From Clostridiales bacterium (lineage in GTDB: Bacteria; Bacillota; Clostridia; Oscillospirales; Ruminococcaceae): DNA of 64,000 bases. Made by a program: the position numbers and the translations under genes. Every line of letters starts with the position of its first letter. Position 1 is the first letter of the stretch. The notes beneath the pieces are model-generated. The model saw nothing but the letters and a program-made list of their open reading frames with translations. It searched no databases and was not told where the DNA came from. Shown in pieces: positions 24,082-33,437 of this stretch. The stretch lies in contig JAHZAY010000006.1 of assembly GCA_019423685.1 (NCBI GenBank), positions 62,001 through 126,000 on the forward strand, written 5' to 3'.

Positions 24082-24810
24082 TTACTGGCCTTTTCGCATC
24101 TGTTCGAGTTCCAGTGCGATCTGTCCGCGCAGCTGCTCCGGCAGGGCACGGATCTCCTCGCGGCTCATCCCCTCGGTGGAAACGGCCGGAAGGATGCGGA
24201 TGTGCACCTTTGCCGGATGAATCCACAAGCTGCCCTTTTTCATCAGCGCATGGCTGCCGTCGATGCACACCGGCACCACCGGCACCTTGGCGCGGGTCGC
24301 CACCCGGATTGCGCCGGCCTTAAATTCCCCCAGCGGCCCTCCGCTGTTGCGGGTGCCCTCCGGGAAGATGACAACCGAATAGCCCTTGGCGAGCAGCTCC
24401 TGTGCGGTTTTTAAACTTTCCATCGACTGCCTTGGGTCCTCGCGGTCCAAAAAGACGCAGTTGAGCTGCTCCATCCAGCCACGGATCATCGGGATTTTCA
24501 TAATCTCCTTTTTGGCCACGATGGGGTTGGGCTTGTCCAGTTGGGTGAGCATCAGGGGAATATCAAAGTAGCCCTGATGGTTGGCGACAAAGACCACCGG
24601 TTGGTTGGGTATGTTCTGTTTGCCTTCGGTGGTGATAGAAGCTCCGGCCAGGCCAAGCAGCCGGTTGGCCCAATTGTAGACGTGCTTGCGCACGACGTTG
24701 TCGTGCTGCTCGATTTTTCCCTGTTTTTGCATGCGGCATACACGCCAATATTCCGGCAGCACAGCGATCAGGTAAGCCCAAAAGTACAAAAACCAGATGA
24801 TGGTTCTCAT
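24082..24810 (-). CDS. plsC: 1-acyl-sn-glycerol-3-phosphate acyltransferase
   Basis: 242 residues with an N-terminal membrane segment. The acyltransferase motifs are NHQGYFD (the H-x4-D catalytic motif, near residue 78), FLDRED, FPEGTRN and VPVVPVCIDGS. PlsC adds the second acyl chain to make phosphatidic acid at the membrane, using acyl-ACP products of the fatty-acid operon at 47-57 kb. It is the first gene of the operon, with its own promoter and a strong GGAGAGGAG ribosome-binding site. Confidence 0.94.
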   Translation of the reverse strand: MRTIIWFLYFWAYLIAVLPEYWRVCRMQKQGKIEQHDNVVRKHVYNWANRLLGLAGASITTEGKQNIPNQPVVFVANHQGYFDIPLMLTQLDKPNPIVAKKEIMKIPMIRGWMEQLNCVFLDREDPRQSMESLKTAQELLAKGYSVVIFPEGTRNSGGPLGEFKAGAIRVATRAKVPVVPVCIDGSHALMKKGSLWIHPAKVHIRILPAVSTEGMSREEIRALPEQLRGQIALELEQMRKGQ

Positions 24811-24857
24811 ATGAAAAACGATCTCCTCTCCACATTCTGTTTTCGATCTCTGATGCT

Positions 24858-24887
24858 ATTGTACACGAAAGACATGGTCTTTGTAAA
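24858..24887 (-). promoter_or_regulatory. Promoter of the plsC operon
   Basis: On the minus strand: -35 TTTACA (24887-24882), an 18-base spacer and -10 TACAAT (24863-24858). Confidence 0.65.
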
Positions 24888-24968
24888 GAATCCTTTTGTA
24901 TATTTTGCGTGAAAAGACGAGCGCCTTTCAGAAAAAGTAGAGAAAGCAAAACTTTAAGTGAAAAACGC

Positions 24969-24997
24969 TTGTAAAAATATGGCGGGAGGAATACAAT
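24969..24997 (+). promoter_or_regulatory. Promoter of the lipoprotein gene
   Basis: -35 TTGTAA (24969-24974), a 17-base spacer and -10 TACAAT (24992-24997), about 30 bases before the start at 25029. Confidence 0.6.
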
Positions 24998-25028
24998 GAT
25001 AGAAAACAGTACAAAGGGGGAAGATTCG

Positions 25029-25994
25029 ATGAAAAAGGGAATGGTTGCGCTGTGTCTTGTGCTTGTGTTGGCGGCCTGCTCGGGAAAAGTGCAGCAGAAA
25101 GTGCAGCAACAGGGAATGACGGTTGGAGAGTCCAAAGTGGGACAGGCGATGCCGGAAAACGAGCTTGCCCTGCCGCAGATGTCGATGGATTTGGAGCAGC
25201 CCAACAGCGAACATGCCGCAGTGATCTATGCAACGAGCAATTCCAGCTGGGATAACCCGGCAGCAATTTCCCCGGACAGCCTGATCCACTACTACCAGTA
25301 CCTCATCAGCGCGCAACCACAGATGAAGGAAGAGGCCGGCATCTATGCCGATGAGGACACCTTCCGCCAGCTTGTTCCGCAGGAGTCGGTAGAGAAGGTC
25401 GTATGTGCGCGTTTTGGCTTGTCCAAGGAGCGGGTTGAGCAGTCGCGTTACTATGACGCCCAGGCACAGGCCTATGAATTGACGGGAATCGGCGGCGGGT
25501 GGAGCTGTCAGATCGTATCCTCTGAGCAGCAAGGGGATCGCCTTGCCATGCAGTTTGTCTGTCTGGATGCGCACGACCTGCCCATGAGCTACGGCACCCT
25601 CGATGCAGAGGTGCTCGATGAAGGGGTGCAGTACCGCTCGCTGACCATAACCGAGTACCCCTCTTTCCAGCTGACCTACCCGGCATCCTACTCCGGCAGT
25701 TTTAGCCAGGGAGCCTTTTTGTGGGACACCGGCGCCGATACCACCCAGCGGGAGGACCCCGTTACAGGGGAGGAGCGCACCTGGCGCGGAAACTCCCTTT
25801 CAGATATTGTCGAATTTTACCATCAGCAGCTCAAGGCGCTGGATGCGCTGGGCGATGAGCAGACCGGCGAGGACAGCTGGAGCTTTACCGGCAGCTACAG
25901 CGGCGGGAAGATCGAGATTCAGGTGACTCCCAACGGGGACGGCTATCGTATTTCCTGCACCATCGACCAGCCGGACTGGCCGGGCGCGGAATAA
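25029..25994 (+). CDS. Secreted lipoprotein of unknown function
   Basis: 321 residues from the ATG at 25029, with AAGGGGGAAG upstream. The open frame begins 11 codons earlier but without a signal. The signal peptide ends in the lipobox LAAC, with Cys17 as the lipidation site. The mature part is acidic and rich in aromatic residues and repeats a pattern of GxxWS (GGGWSCQIV, EDSWSFTG). I do not recognise a named domain. It would be anchored on the outer face of the membrane. Confidence 0.75.
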   Translation: MKKGMVALCLVLVLAACSGKVQQKVQQQGMTVGESKVGQAMPENELALPQMSMDLEQPNSEHAAVIYATSNSSWDNPAAISPDSLIHYYQYLISAQPQMKEEAGIYADEDTFRQLVPQESVEKVVCARFGLSKERVEQSRYYDAQAQAYELTGIGGGWSCQIVSSEQQGDRLAMQFVCLDAHDLPMSYGTLDAEVLDEGVQYRSLTITEYPSFQLTYPASYSGSFSQGAFLWDTGADTTQREDPVTGEERTWRGNSLSDIVEFYHQQLKALDALGDEQTGEDSWSFTGSYSGGKIEIQVTPNGDGYRISCTIDQPDWPGAE

Positions 25995-26018
25995 TTGCTA
26001 AAAAAATGGAGTTTCCAC

Positions 26019-26047
26019 TTTACTTTTCTATCCATAAAGGCTATAAT
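26019..26047 (+). promoter_or_regulatory. Promoter of the beta-lactamase-fold gene
   Basis: -35 TTTACT (26019-26024), a 17-base spacer and -10 TATAAT (26042-26047). Confidence 0.65.
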
Positions 26048-26074
26048 GGAAGAAAAAAACAGGAGGGAACCTCT

Positions 26075-27466
26075 GTGGAAATTTTACAGAAAACAATCGA
26101 ACAAATCCGAAAACAGTACGGCCTTGCGGGAGGCATCCTGGTTGCGGTCAAGGACGGAAAGGTTGTGCTCAAGGAGTGCTTTGGCATGGCCGATGCCGAG
26201 CAGAACAAGCCGGTGGACAGTAAAACCTTGTTCCAGATCGCTTCCTGCTCCAAGGCCTTCACCACCATGGTGGCCGGACAGCTCTGCGACGAGGGCAAGA
26301 TGACCTGGGACACCCCGGTCAAACAGCTGATGCCCGATTTTCAGATGGTGGACAAATACGCCGAGGAGCACGTCACCCCGCGCGACATGGGCTGCCACCG
26401 CACCGGTCTGTGCCGCCACGACGTGATGCGCACCTTTGTGCGGGAGGACCGCGCGGATCTGGTGCGCCGCATCGCCTATTTCCCGCCGGCGTTCGGCTTC
26501 CGGGAGAAATACAGCTACCAGAACCAGATGTATGTCGCCCTCGGCTACCTGTGTGAGCGGCTGACCGGCAAGACCTGGGAGGAGCTGCTCAAGGAGCGCA
26601 TCGGCGAGCCGCTGGGGATGGATATGTACTTCCGCGGCATCGACACCATCGAGGACAAAAACGCCGCCATGCCTTATGGGCAGAAGGATGGCAAGATCTA
26701 CCGCGTACCGGAAGTTGTCGGCAAAGCCAGCAACCCGTGCGGCGGCCTGTACACCAATCTGGACAGCCTGGAGCGCTGGATCAAGATGCTGGCCAACGGC
26801 GGAGAGCTCGACGGCAAGCGGATCATCAGCGAGAAAGGCTTTGCAGAGCTGATTAAGCCAAACGTCGTCATCCCCGGACGCGCTTCCCATCCACAGGAGC
26901 TTCAGCAGGCCTATGCGCTGGCATGGATCACCTCCGCCTATAAGGGCCACCTGATGGCCTCGCACTCCGGTTCGACCAACGGATTTAACTCGATGGTCGG
27001 TTTCTTCCCGGAGGAAAATGCCGCCTATGCGCTGTCGGTCAACACGGTTGACACCCCGGCTTACAACTGCTTTAAATATTTGCTGTGCGACCTGCTGCTC
27101 GACGACCTGCAGGACGACTATTCCTTCCTGATTGACGTCTACAAGAAGCGCGTCAACCTGGGCCCATCCTACACCGAGGAGGAGAAACAGACCAAACCTC
27201 TGAGCGAGGAACAGGCAAACAAATACATCGGCTTCTACTACAATCCAGGCTACGGCGTGATGGAGTTTGGCTACAAGGACGGCCACCTGCGCCAGCGCTA
27301 TGGACTGATGGATCAGGAGTTTGACTACATCGGCGGCGACAAATTCGTCGGCTTTGAGGTGCTGGATACCCGCACCTACCGCGCGCACTTCACCGAGGAC
27401 GGAAACCTCTGGATGCGCTTTGTCTCCGATGCAGATTGCCCGATCTTCTTTGAGCGGGTCCGCTAG
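26075..27466 (+). CDS. Serine hydrolase of the class C beta-lactamase / penicillin-binding fold
   Basis: 463 residues from a GTG at 26075, preceded by a near-perfect ribosome-binding site AGGAGGG 7 bases upstream. The frame is open further upstream without a start signal. Motifs are S-x-x-K in ASCSKAF (near residue 57), Y-x-N in YSYQNQ (near 150) and HSGSTNG as the KTG-equivalent (near 300). A C-terminal domain (about 365-463) is like DUF3471 modules. There is no signal peptide, so it is probably a cytoplasmic esterase, peptidase or amidase rather than a drug-resistance enzyme. Confidence 0.88.
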   Translation: MEILQKTIEQIRKQYGLAGGILVAVKDGKVVLKECFGMADAEQNKPVDSKTLFQIASCSKAFTTMVAGQLCDEGKMTWDTPVKQLMPDFQMVDKYAEEHVTPRDMGCHRTGLCRHDVMRTFVREDRADLVRRIAYFPPAFGFREKYSYQNQMYVALGYLCERLTGKTWEELLKERIGEPLGMDMYFRGIDTIEDKNAAMPYGQKDGKIYRVPEVVGKASNPCGGLYTNLDSLERWIKMLANGGELDGKRIISEKGFAELIKPNVVIPGRASHPQELQQAYALAWITSAYKGHLMASHSGSTNGFNSMVGFFPEENAAYALSVNTVDTPAYNCFKYLLCDLLLDDLQDDYSFLIDVYKKRVNLGPSYTEEEKQTKPLSEEQANKYIGFYYNPGYGVMEFGYKDGHLRQRYGLMDQEFDYIGGDKFVGFEVLDTRTYRAHFTEDGNLWMRFVSDADCPIFFERVR

Positions 27467-27494
27467 CGGATGCGATCTAACACGATGAAAATGT

Positions 27495-27532
27495 ACAACA
27501 CCCCCGACGCTTTGCGCCGGGGGTGTTGTTTT
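27495..27532 (+). terminator. Terminator after the serine hydrolase gene
   Basis: ACAACACCCCC (27495-27505) pairs perfectly with GGGGGTGTTGT (27519-27529), followed by T residues. Confidence 0.85.
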
Positions 27533-27651
27533 AGGGGAGGCTTTTTAAGAAAACAGGGGGAAAATTTTGTCAAACTGCCAAAATACAGGCACAATTTCTA
27601 TCATTGATTCCCAAGTTTTCAAAAAACTATTGCTTTCTGCAAAAAGATCGT

Positions 27652-28623
27652 CTATCTTGTAAGAGTAGAGTTTTTTTGAAAATCCTGCGCAAAATCCACC
27701 TGCTCGACGGTGAATTCCTTTCCGTCCAGATAGGAGAGAATGCCCGCATCGGTGCGAAAACAAAAGCGCAGCTTGTAGGCATACAGCGCCTGATAGTTGC
27801 GGTGAAAGCCCTTGTTTTGGGCGTTGGTGCCATATTTGGTGTCGCCCACAAGCGGGTGGCCGTAAAAGGCCAGGTGTGCGCGGATCTGATGGGTGCGGCC
27901 GGTTTGCAGGTCCACCTCCAACAGGCTGACCTTGCCGTCGGTTTTGAGTGTGCGGTAGCTGGTGATGACCGTCTTGCTGCCGGGCAGCGGCTTTTTGACG
28001 ATGCGCACCTGGTTGTGCTGGCTGTCCTTTATCAGGTAGTCGTGCAGGGTGGCGGCGGGCGGATTGGGAACGCCGTGTACCAGGCACAGATACAGCTTGG
28101 TCAATTCGCGGTCCTTCACCTTCTGGTTCAGGATGCGCAGGGCTTGTGCATTTTTTGCGGCGATGACGATGCCGCCGGTGTTGCGGTCGATGCGGTTGCA
28201 CAGTGCGGGCACAAAGCTCTGTTCGGCCTGCGGGTCATATTCGCCCTTGTTGTAGAGGTAGTGCAGGATGCGGTGGATGAGGGTGTCCGGCGTATTGTCG
28301 TCGTCCTCGTGGACCACCAGTCCCGGCTTTTTGTCCACCAGCAGGAGGTTTTGGTCCTCATAGACGATGTGCAGCTTGTCCGGCACCTTCAAAAAGGCCA
28401 GATCCTGGCGCCCCTCGCCGAAAAATTCGTCGTTGATATACAGCTCCACCAGGTCCCCCACCTCCAGGCGGTCCTGCGGTTGACAGCGCTTTTTGTTGCG
28501 CTTGATGCGCTTTAGGCGGAAGGATTTGTACAACAGGGAAGGCGGCAGCGCGGGGACGGTCTTTTCAACAAACTTGCTGATGCGCTGTCCAGCATCGTTT
28601 TGGTTAATAATATAGGATTTCAT
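27652..28623 (-). CDS. RluA-family 23S rRNA pseudouridine synthase
   Basis: 323 residues from the ATG at 28623 (MKSYIINQNDAGQRISKF), with AAAGGTG upstream. An N-terminal S4-like RNA-binding segment (IKRNKKRCQPQDRLEVGD) is followed by a pseudouridine synthase domain. The catalytic-site motif HRIDRNTGG-type is present as CNRIDRNTGGIVIAAK, and LQTGRTHQIRAHL is the second conserved block. RluC/RluD-like enzymes isomerise uridines of 23S rRNA; the exact position cannot be told. It is monocistronic. Positions 27533-27651 are AT-rich with no gene. Confidence 0.92.
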   Translation of the reverse strand: MKSYIINQNDAGQRISKFVEKTVPALPPSLLYKSFRLKRIKRNKKRCQPQDRLEVGDLVELYINDEFFGEGRQDLAFLKVPDKLHIVYEDQNLLLVDKKPGLVVHEDDDNTPDTLIHRILHYLYNKGEYDPQAEQSFVPALCNRIDRNTGGIVIAAKNAQALRILNQKVKDRELTKLYLCLVHGVPNPPAATLHDYLIKDSQHNQVRIVKKPLPGSKTVITSYRTLKTDGKVSLLEVDLQTGRTHQIRAHLAFYGHPLVGDTKYGTNAQNKGFHRNYQALYAYKLRFCFRTDAGILSYLDGKEFTVEQVDFAQDFQKNSTLTR

Positions 28624-28717
28624 GAAGAGCACCTTTCTGTCGTGACGGTATTGGTGATTCGATTATAGCATACCGCGGGAAATTTGCAAAGCCCGCGCTG
28701 TAGAAAGGAGGCTGAGG

Positions 28718-29416
28718 GTGAGCACAAAGGAAAAGGACAACATCCACGGCGGCCATCGGCAGCGGATGTTCAGCCGTTTTGATGCAGTGGGGCCGGAAAG
28801 CTTTGAGGATCACACCCTTTTAGAGATGCTTTTGTTTTATGCCATCCCGCGCAGGGACACCAACGAGCTTGCACATGCGCTGCTGCGCCGGTTTGGCAGT
28901 CTGCGCGGAGTGTTCGAAGCCTCGGCAAGCCAGCTGATGCAGCTGGACGGCGTCGGAGAAAATACGGCGCGGATGATCAAAATTGTGCAGGCATTGTGGG
29001 TGCAGTGCGAGAGGGAACAGGGACCGGGAAGAAAGAAGAGGGCGGTCTTGGATACGCCGGATGCAGCAGGAAAGTTTGTGACAGAGCGCTTGCAGGGAGA
29101 ACAAGAGGAATGTCTGTTGCTGCTAAGTTTGGATGCAGCAAGCCGGCTCATCTGCTGTGAGGAGCTGGGACGTGGGATGGCGGATCAGGTGACGGTGACA
29201 ACCCGTGAAATTGCGCAATTTTGTCTGCAACACGGTTTTGAGCGGATTCTTTTGGCCCACAATCATCCAAGTGGGCTGATGATCCCCTCCAGAGAAGATG
29301 TGGTGATGACCAGAAAGGTGGACGATCTGTTGGGAGAGTTTGCCATTAAACTGTTGGATCACCTGGTGGTGACCGATCAGGGATATTATTCTATGAAGCA
29401 AAATGGACTTTTTTAG
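28718..29416 (+). CDS. radC: RadC-family JAB/MPN-domain protein
   Basis: 232 residues from a GTG at 28718, with AAAGGAGG 9 bases upstream. An N-terminal helix-hairpin-helix DNA-binding region (LMQLDGVGENTARMIKI) is followed by the RadC JAB metalloprotease-like domain with HNHPSG (near 187-192) and a downstream Ser/Asp (SREDVVMT). The role in repair is disputed. It is divergent from the pseudouridine synthase gene. Confidence 0.93.
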   Translation: MSTKEKDNIHGGHRQRMFSRFDAVGPESFEDHTLLEMLLFYAIPRRDTNELAHALLRRFGSLRGVFEASASQLMQLDGVGENTARMIKIVQALWVQCEREQGPGRKKRAVLDTPDAAGKFVTERLQGEQEECLLLLSLDAASRLICCEELGRGMADQVTVTTREIAQFCLQHGFERILLAHNHPSGLMIPSREDVVMTRKVDDLLGEFAIKLLDHLVVTDQGYYSMKQNGLF

Positions 29417-29547
29417 CGGGCAGTTGAAGGAAAAGGTCTCTCCTTTACCGTTATAAAAGAAGGGCCTTGTTCTCCCTTTATAAAAAAGTAGTCAAGGGCT
29501 TTTGCGAGAAAGCTTGACGATATATAAAGCAAAAAGGAGGAGAATCT

Positions 29548-30405
29548 ATGAAAAAGACAATTGCAGCGTTGATGAGTGCAGCGATGATCCTGTCGATGGG
29601 GCTGATGACCAGCGCCGCCACACAGAAGTACAGCATCGAGGTGAGCGACAGCGTGCTGACCATCACCAACGGACAGACCAAAGCGGTCTATGAGCTGGAT
29701 GAGCCGCGTCTGGTGCTCAACCAGAGCAGCAAGGGCGGTATTGCAGTATCCTTCAGCGAGGATGAGGGCAACAAGAAGGTTTCTCTGGGCACCCAGAAGG
29801 ACGTCACCGTCACCGGCGACATCGACCAGCTGAACATCAGCCAACTGTTGGACAAGGACTACACCATCCATCTCGATAAGAATGCGGATGTACGCGACCT
29901 GGTCTCCAACGGAGACGCGCGCATCACGGTGGACGGAGAGATCACCCGCGCATACCTGCGTTCGGGCAGCGCAAAGCTGACAGCCAATACAGGCAGCGAC
30001 GTCGAAGTGGTCTATGCCAAAAATGCAAACAGCGTCAAGGGCCTGCTCAGTTACAACGTAAAGCCCTATCAGGAGGGCCCGGAGATTGACAGCGTGGCCA
30101 GCGGCAGCACAACAACCAGCAGCAATAACCGCCACAGCCTCGGGGTTTCGGGGATATATGATCGCGGCAACCGCATCAGCTTCCACTGCGATGTAGAGGG
30201 AGCAGTTGTACGGATCAACGGCGAGCGGGTCGGCACAACGGTGCGCGGAACCAACAGCTTCACCATCGACGATGACGATCGCGACTGGAGCGACCGGATG
30301 ACCATTTCCAAGGATGGCTACTACACCAAGACCATCTATCTCGGCGATTATTTCCATCACTACTATTATGACCGCCGCGGAAATGTCAACTACTGGAGAG
30401 CATAA
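29548..30405 (+). CDS. Secreted protein with C-terminal PEGA-like domain
   Basis: 285 residues with a signal peptide (MKKTIAALMSAAMILSMGLM), cleaved near TSA-AT. The middle part (about 40-170) is a beta-rich, polar domain with an alternating pattern resembling beta-helix or adhesin-like repeats. After a serine/threonine/asparagine linker comes a segment (about 200-270, VEGAVVRINGERVGTT to KDGYYTKTIYL) that fits a PEGA-type surface domain. It is probably wall- or membrane-associated. It ends in RGNVNYWRA. The exact function is unknown. A good AAAAGGAGGAG ribosome-binding site is present. Confidence 0.75.
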   Translation: MKKTIAALMSAAMILSMGLMTSAATQKYSIEVSDSVLTITNGQTKAVYELDEPRLVLNQSSKGGIAVSFSEDEGNKKVSLGTQKDVTVTGDIDQLNISQLLDKDYTIHLDKNADVRDLVSNGDARITVDGEITRAYLRSGSAKLTANTGSDVEVVYAKNANSVKGLLSYNVKPYQEGPEIDSVASGSTTTSSNNRHSLGVSGIYDRGNRISFHCDVEGAVVRINGERVGTTVRGTNSFTIDDDDRDWSDRMTISKDGYYTKTIYLGDYFHHYYYDRRGNVNYWRA

Positions 30406-30408
30406 TCC

Positions 30409-30441
30409 AAAAAAGGAGGAGCAAACGCTCCTCCTTTTTTT
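30409..30441. terminator. Bidirectional terminator between the secreted protein gene and metK
   Basis: A perfect 14-base stem AAAAAAGGAGGAGC / GCTCCTCCTTTTTT with a 4-base loop, serving converging genes. Confidence 0.93.
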
Positions 30442-30462
30442 ATCGCTATCGCTTTTCCAATC

Positions 30463-31644
30463 TTATTCCTTTACTGCCTTGAGCAGGTCGTCGATCTTAT
30501 CGGTCTTTTCCCAGCTGACGCCCAGGTCCTCGCGGCCCATCTGGCCGTAGGCGGCCAGTTTGCGGTAGATGGGGCGGCGCAGATCCAGTGTGTGGATGAT
30601 GGCCGTCGGACGCAGGTCAAATACCTTTTCGACCGCCTTTTCCAGCACCTCATCCGAGACGGTGCCGGTGCCGAAGGTGTTGACGTTGATCGAAACAGGC
30701 TGTGCTACACCGATGGCGTAGGCAAGCTGTACTTCACACTTTCTGGCAAGTTTTGCGGCAACAATATTTTTGGCCACATAGCGCGCAGCATACGCAGCGG
30801 AGCGGTCCACCTTGGTCGGGTCTTTGCCGGAGAAGGCGCCGCCGCCGTGGCGTCCCATGCCGCCGTAAGTGTCGACAATGATCTTTCTGCCGGTCAGGCC
30901 GCTGTCGCCCTGCGGGCCACCGATGACGAATCGGCCGGTGGGGTTGACGTAGAGTTTCGTGTCGTCGCGCATCAGCTCTTTGGGGACGATCGGGTCGACG
31001 ACATACTTCTTGATGTCGGCGCGCAGCTGCTCCATATCGATGTCCGGCGAGTGCTGGTTGGAGATGACGATGGTCTCCACCGCAACCGGATGGTCGTCCT
31101 CATACTCGATGGTGACCTGGGTCTTGCCGTCTGGACGCAGGTAGGAGAGGGTGCCGTCCTTGCGGACCTTTGCCAGCTGTTTTGCCAGTTTGTGTGCCAG
31201 GGAGATCGGCAGAGGCATCAACTCTGGGGTGTCGTCGCAGGCAAAGCCGAACATCATGCCCTGGTCGCCGGCGCCGTTGTCCTCTTCGGTAATGCCGGCC
31301 TCTTTGGCCTCCAGCGCGCGGTCAACGCCCATGGCGATGTCGCTGGACTGCTCATCAATCGAGGTGAGGACACCGCAGGTGTCGCAGTCAAAGCCAAATT
31401 TGGCGCGCACATAACCGATGTCGCGGATGACCTCGCGGGCAATTTTGGGGATGTCGACATAGCAGTTGGTGCTGATCTCGCCCATAACCAGGACCATACC
31501 GGTGGTGACGGCGGTCTCACAAGCTACGCGGCCGTTGGGGTCCTGCTCGAGGATGGCGTCGAGCACCGCATCGGAGATCTGGTCGCAGATTTTGTCGGGA
31601 TGTCCCTCGGTGACCGACTCGGAAGTAAAGAGATATTTTGCCAT
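30463..31644 (-). CDS. metK: S-adenosylmethionine synthetase
   Basis: 393 residues, the usual MetK length. Signatures are GHPDKICDQISDA near the start, GAGDQGMMFG (near 119-128), GGGAFSGKDPTKVDRSAAY (near 270-288) and the C-terminal catalytic lysine and arginine region. It makes SAM from methionine and ATP, supplying the methyltransferases. It is controlled by the SAM-I riboswitch upstream and appears monocistronic. Confidence 0.97.
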   Translation of the reverse strand: MAKYLFTSESVTEGHPDKICDQISDAVLDAILEQDPNGRVACETAVTTGMVLVMGEISTNCYVDIPKIAREVIRDIGYVRAKFGFDCDTCGVLTSIDEQSSDIAMGVDRALEAKEAGITEEDNGAGDQGMMFGFACDDTPELMPLPISLAHKLAKQLAKVRKDGTLSYLRPDGKTQVTIEYEDDHPVAVETIVISNQHSPDIDMEQLRADIKKYVVDPIVPKELMRDDTKLYVNPTGRFVIGGPQGDSGLTGRKIIVDTYGGMGRHGGGAFSGKDPTKVDRSAAYAARYVAKNIVAAKLARKCEVQLAYAIGVAQPVSINVNTFGTGTVSDEVLEKAVEKVFDLRPTAIIHTLDLRRPIYRKLAAYGQMGREDLGVSWEKTDKIDDLLKAVKE

Positions 31645-31737
31645 TTTGATTCGTTCCTTTCTCTTTTGAAGTGGTTTCTATGGTGGACAACCAAACAGCT
31701 GGTTCGCGATGGTTCTGAAAGTCCCTTTGTGGGACAA

Positions 31738-31884
31738 AAAAAAGACCCGACCGTGAGATCGAGTCTTTCATTCCTCATCTCTCGGCTTAACCGCAGGATT
31801 TGGCACCTTACATCTTGGCTGCTCACGCCGCAATGCAGGTTGCCGGACTTCACAGGGCCTGTCCCCTCAGTCACTCTTGATAAG
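31738..31884 (-). ncRNA. SAM-I (S-box) riboswitch with terminator, controlling metK
   Basis: Read on the minus strand from 31884: CTTATCAAGAGTGACTGAGG, then GGACAGGCCCTGTGAAGTCC, CGGCAACCTGC, AAGGTGCCAAATCCTGC and GAGAGATGAGG. These are the conserved blocks of the S-box aptamer. They are followed at 31769-31738 by a terminator hairpin (AAAGACTCGA / TCGGGTCTTT) with a long T-run. High SAM should promote termination before metK. Confidence 0.95.
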
Positions 31885-32020
31885 GCTGTTCAGTTTTCAT
31901 GTAAAGACTACTATAGCTCCTTTGGCTGCTTTTGTCAACGGCAGGTGGAGATTTTTGTTGGTTCCTACAAATACCTGTCCTGTCTTGCCGCTGATTTCGT
32001 GCTCTTTTAAGAACAAAGAA

Positions 32021-32056
32021 AAAAACAGAGAAGCGACAAAGCGCTCCTCTGTTTTT
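32021..32056 (-). terminator. Terminator of pduL
   Basis: AAAAACAGAG (32021-32030) pairs with CTCTGTTTTT (32047-32056), with extra GCG/CGC pairing inside. It lies just past the pduL stop on the minus strand. Confidence 0.8.
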
Positions 32057-32067
32057 AAAGGGGGAAA

Positions 32068-32646
32068 CTATTTCTTAATCAGTTCACCAACGGTAGCAGC
32101 GGTGCAGCCAGCAGCGTTGGACTCATCGGTGTCGACGTGCATGGTAGCGTCGCAGCCTTCGCCTACGCGAACCTCGACGTCGTCAAAGATCAGGCTGCGG
32201 TTTTCGGAAGCGATCTTGACCTGAATAACCTCGCCGTGTTTGACGTTTGCTTTTTCTGCTTCAGCAGGGCTGATGTGCAGGTGGCGTTTTGCAACGATGA
32301 CGCCCTCTTTGAGCTCTACCTCACCGGCAGGGCCAACCAGCTTGCAAGGTGCGCTGCCTTTGAGGTCGCCGGAGAGGCGAACCGGTGCGCTGATGCCCAG
32401 GCTTCTGGCATCGGTAGCGGAAAGCTCTACCTGAGACTGGGAGCGGAATGGGCCAAGGATGCTGACGTTTGGCTGGCTCTTTTTCGGGCCGACAACGGTT
32501 ACCTTCTCGTTGCTGGCAAACTGGCCTTTGATGGACAGCTCTTTTTTCACAGTCAGTTTGGCGTCTGCACCAAACAGGGTGGCAAAATCCTCAGCGGTCA
32601 GATGAACGTGTCTTGCGGAAGTTTCTACTGGAAATGTGTAGCTCAT
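32068..32646 (-). CDS. pduL: Phosphate acyltransferase PduL (phosphotransacetylase type)
   Basis: 192 residues. The two PduL domains are visible as ETSARHVHLTAEDF (near residue 8) and GVIVAKRHLHISPAEA (near 115). Their paired histidines bind the two active-site zincs. PduL interconverts acyl-CoA and acyl phosphate. No microcompartment shell genes are nearby and there is no encapsulation peptide extension, so it probably serves as a cytosolic phosphotransacetylase for acetate production. It has its own terminator. Confidence 0.93.
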   Translation of the reverse strand: MSYTFPVETSARHVHLTAEDFATLFGADAKLTVKKELSIKGQFASNEKVTVVGPKKSQPNVSILGPFRSQSQVELSATDARSLGISAPVRLSGDLKGSAPCKLVGPAGEVELKEGVIVAKRHLHISPAEAEKANVKHGEVIQVKIASENRSLIFDDVEVRVGEGCDATMHVDTDESNAAGCTAATVGELIKK

Positions 32647-32821
32647 TTTAACATCCTCCTATTCAATCTTTCGAATGGAAAGTTCCAAGTTCTTTCTTAC
32701 CTAATGATAGTATGAACAGGGAAATTTTTCAAGCATTGTTAAAAGAATAACGAACTTTCCAACGGTGGGAAAATATGCTATAATACCGGGCAGATACTTT
32801 GTACAGAAGGGGATGACCGAG

Positions 32822-33409
32822 ATGGAAAACCAGTTGCAGCAGCTGCGAGCGCAGTGCATGCAGTGTGAAAATTGCCCGCTGGCCCCCACCCGCCACAACG
32901 TGGTGTTTGGCACCGGGGTGGAGAATGCGGAGGTGGTATTTATTGGAGAGGGTCCGGGAGAAAACGAGGACCTTCAAGGCGAGCCGTTTGTCGGGAGAGG
33001 CGGGGAGCTGCTGGATAAGTACCTGGCGGCAGTCGATCTGTCCAGAAAGAAAAACATCTACATCACCAACATGGTCAAGTGCCGCCCGCCGCACAACCGC
33101 GACCCGAAGCCCGAAGAGGTGGGGCGCTGCATCGGTTATCTGGAGCAGCAGCTGCAGATCATCAAGCCCAAGATCATCGTCTGTTTGGGGCGCATAGCCG
33201 CCTGTGCGCTGATCGACAAAAGCTTTAAGGTGACTAAGCAGCACGGGCAGTGGTTTTTAAAAGATGGCGTCTGGATGATGGGCACCTTCCATCCGGCGGC
33301 GCTGCTGCGCACGCCGAGCAACAAGCCCGCAGGGTTTGAGGATATGCTGTCGCTGCAGGCGAAGATCCGCGAGATCTGCGAACATACCTACGACGGGACG
33401 GAGCTTTAG
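32822..33409 (+). CDS. Family 4 (type-4/UdgA) uracil-DNA glycosylase
   Basis: 195 residues from the ATG at 32822, with AGAAGGGG 9 bases upstream. Iron-sulfur ligands are CMQCENCPL near the start and further cysteines in KCRPP and IIVCLGRIA. The uracil-pocket motifs are GEGPGENED (motif 1) and TFHPAALLR (the H-P motif). The enzyme removes uracil from DNA and carries a 4Fe-4S cluster. A -10 box TATAAT (32779-32784) lies about 40 bases upstream. Confidence 0.93.
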   Translation: MENQLQQLRAQCMQCENCPLAPTRHNVVFGTGVENAEVVFIGEGPGENEDLQGEPFVGRGGELLDKYLAAVDLSRKKNIYITNMVKCRPPHNRDPKPEEVGRCIGYLEQQLQIIKPKIIVCLGRIAACALIDKSFKVTKQHGQWFLKDGVWMMGTFHPAALLRTPSNKPAGFEDMLSLQAKIREICEHTYDGTEL

Positions 33410-33437
33410 CGCCCAAATTTGCTGAGAAGTTTGCCCG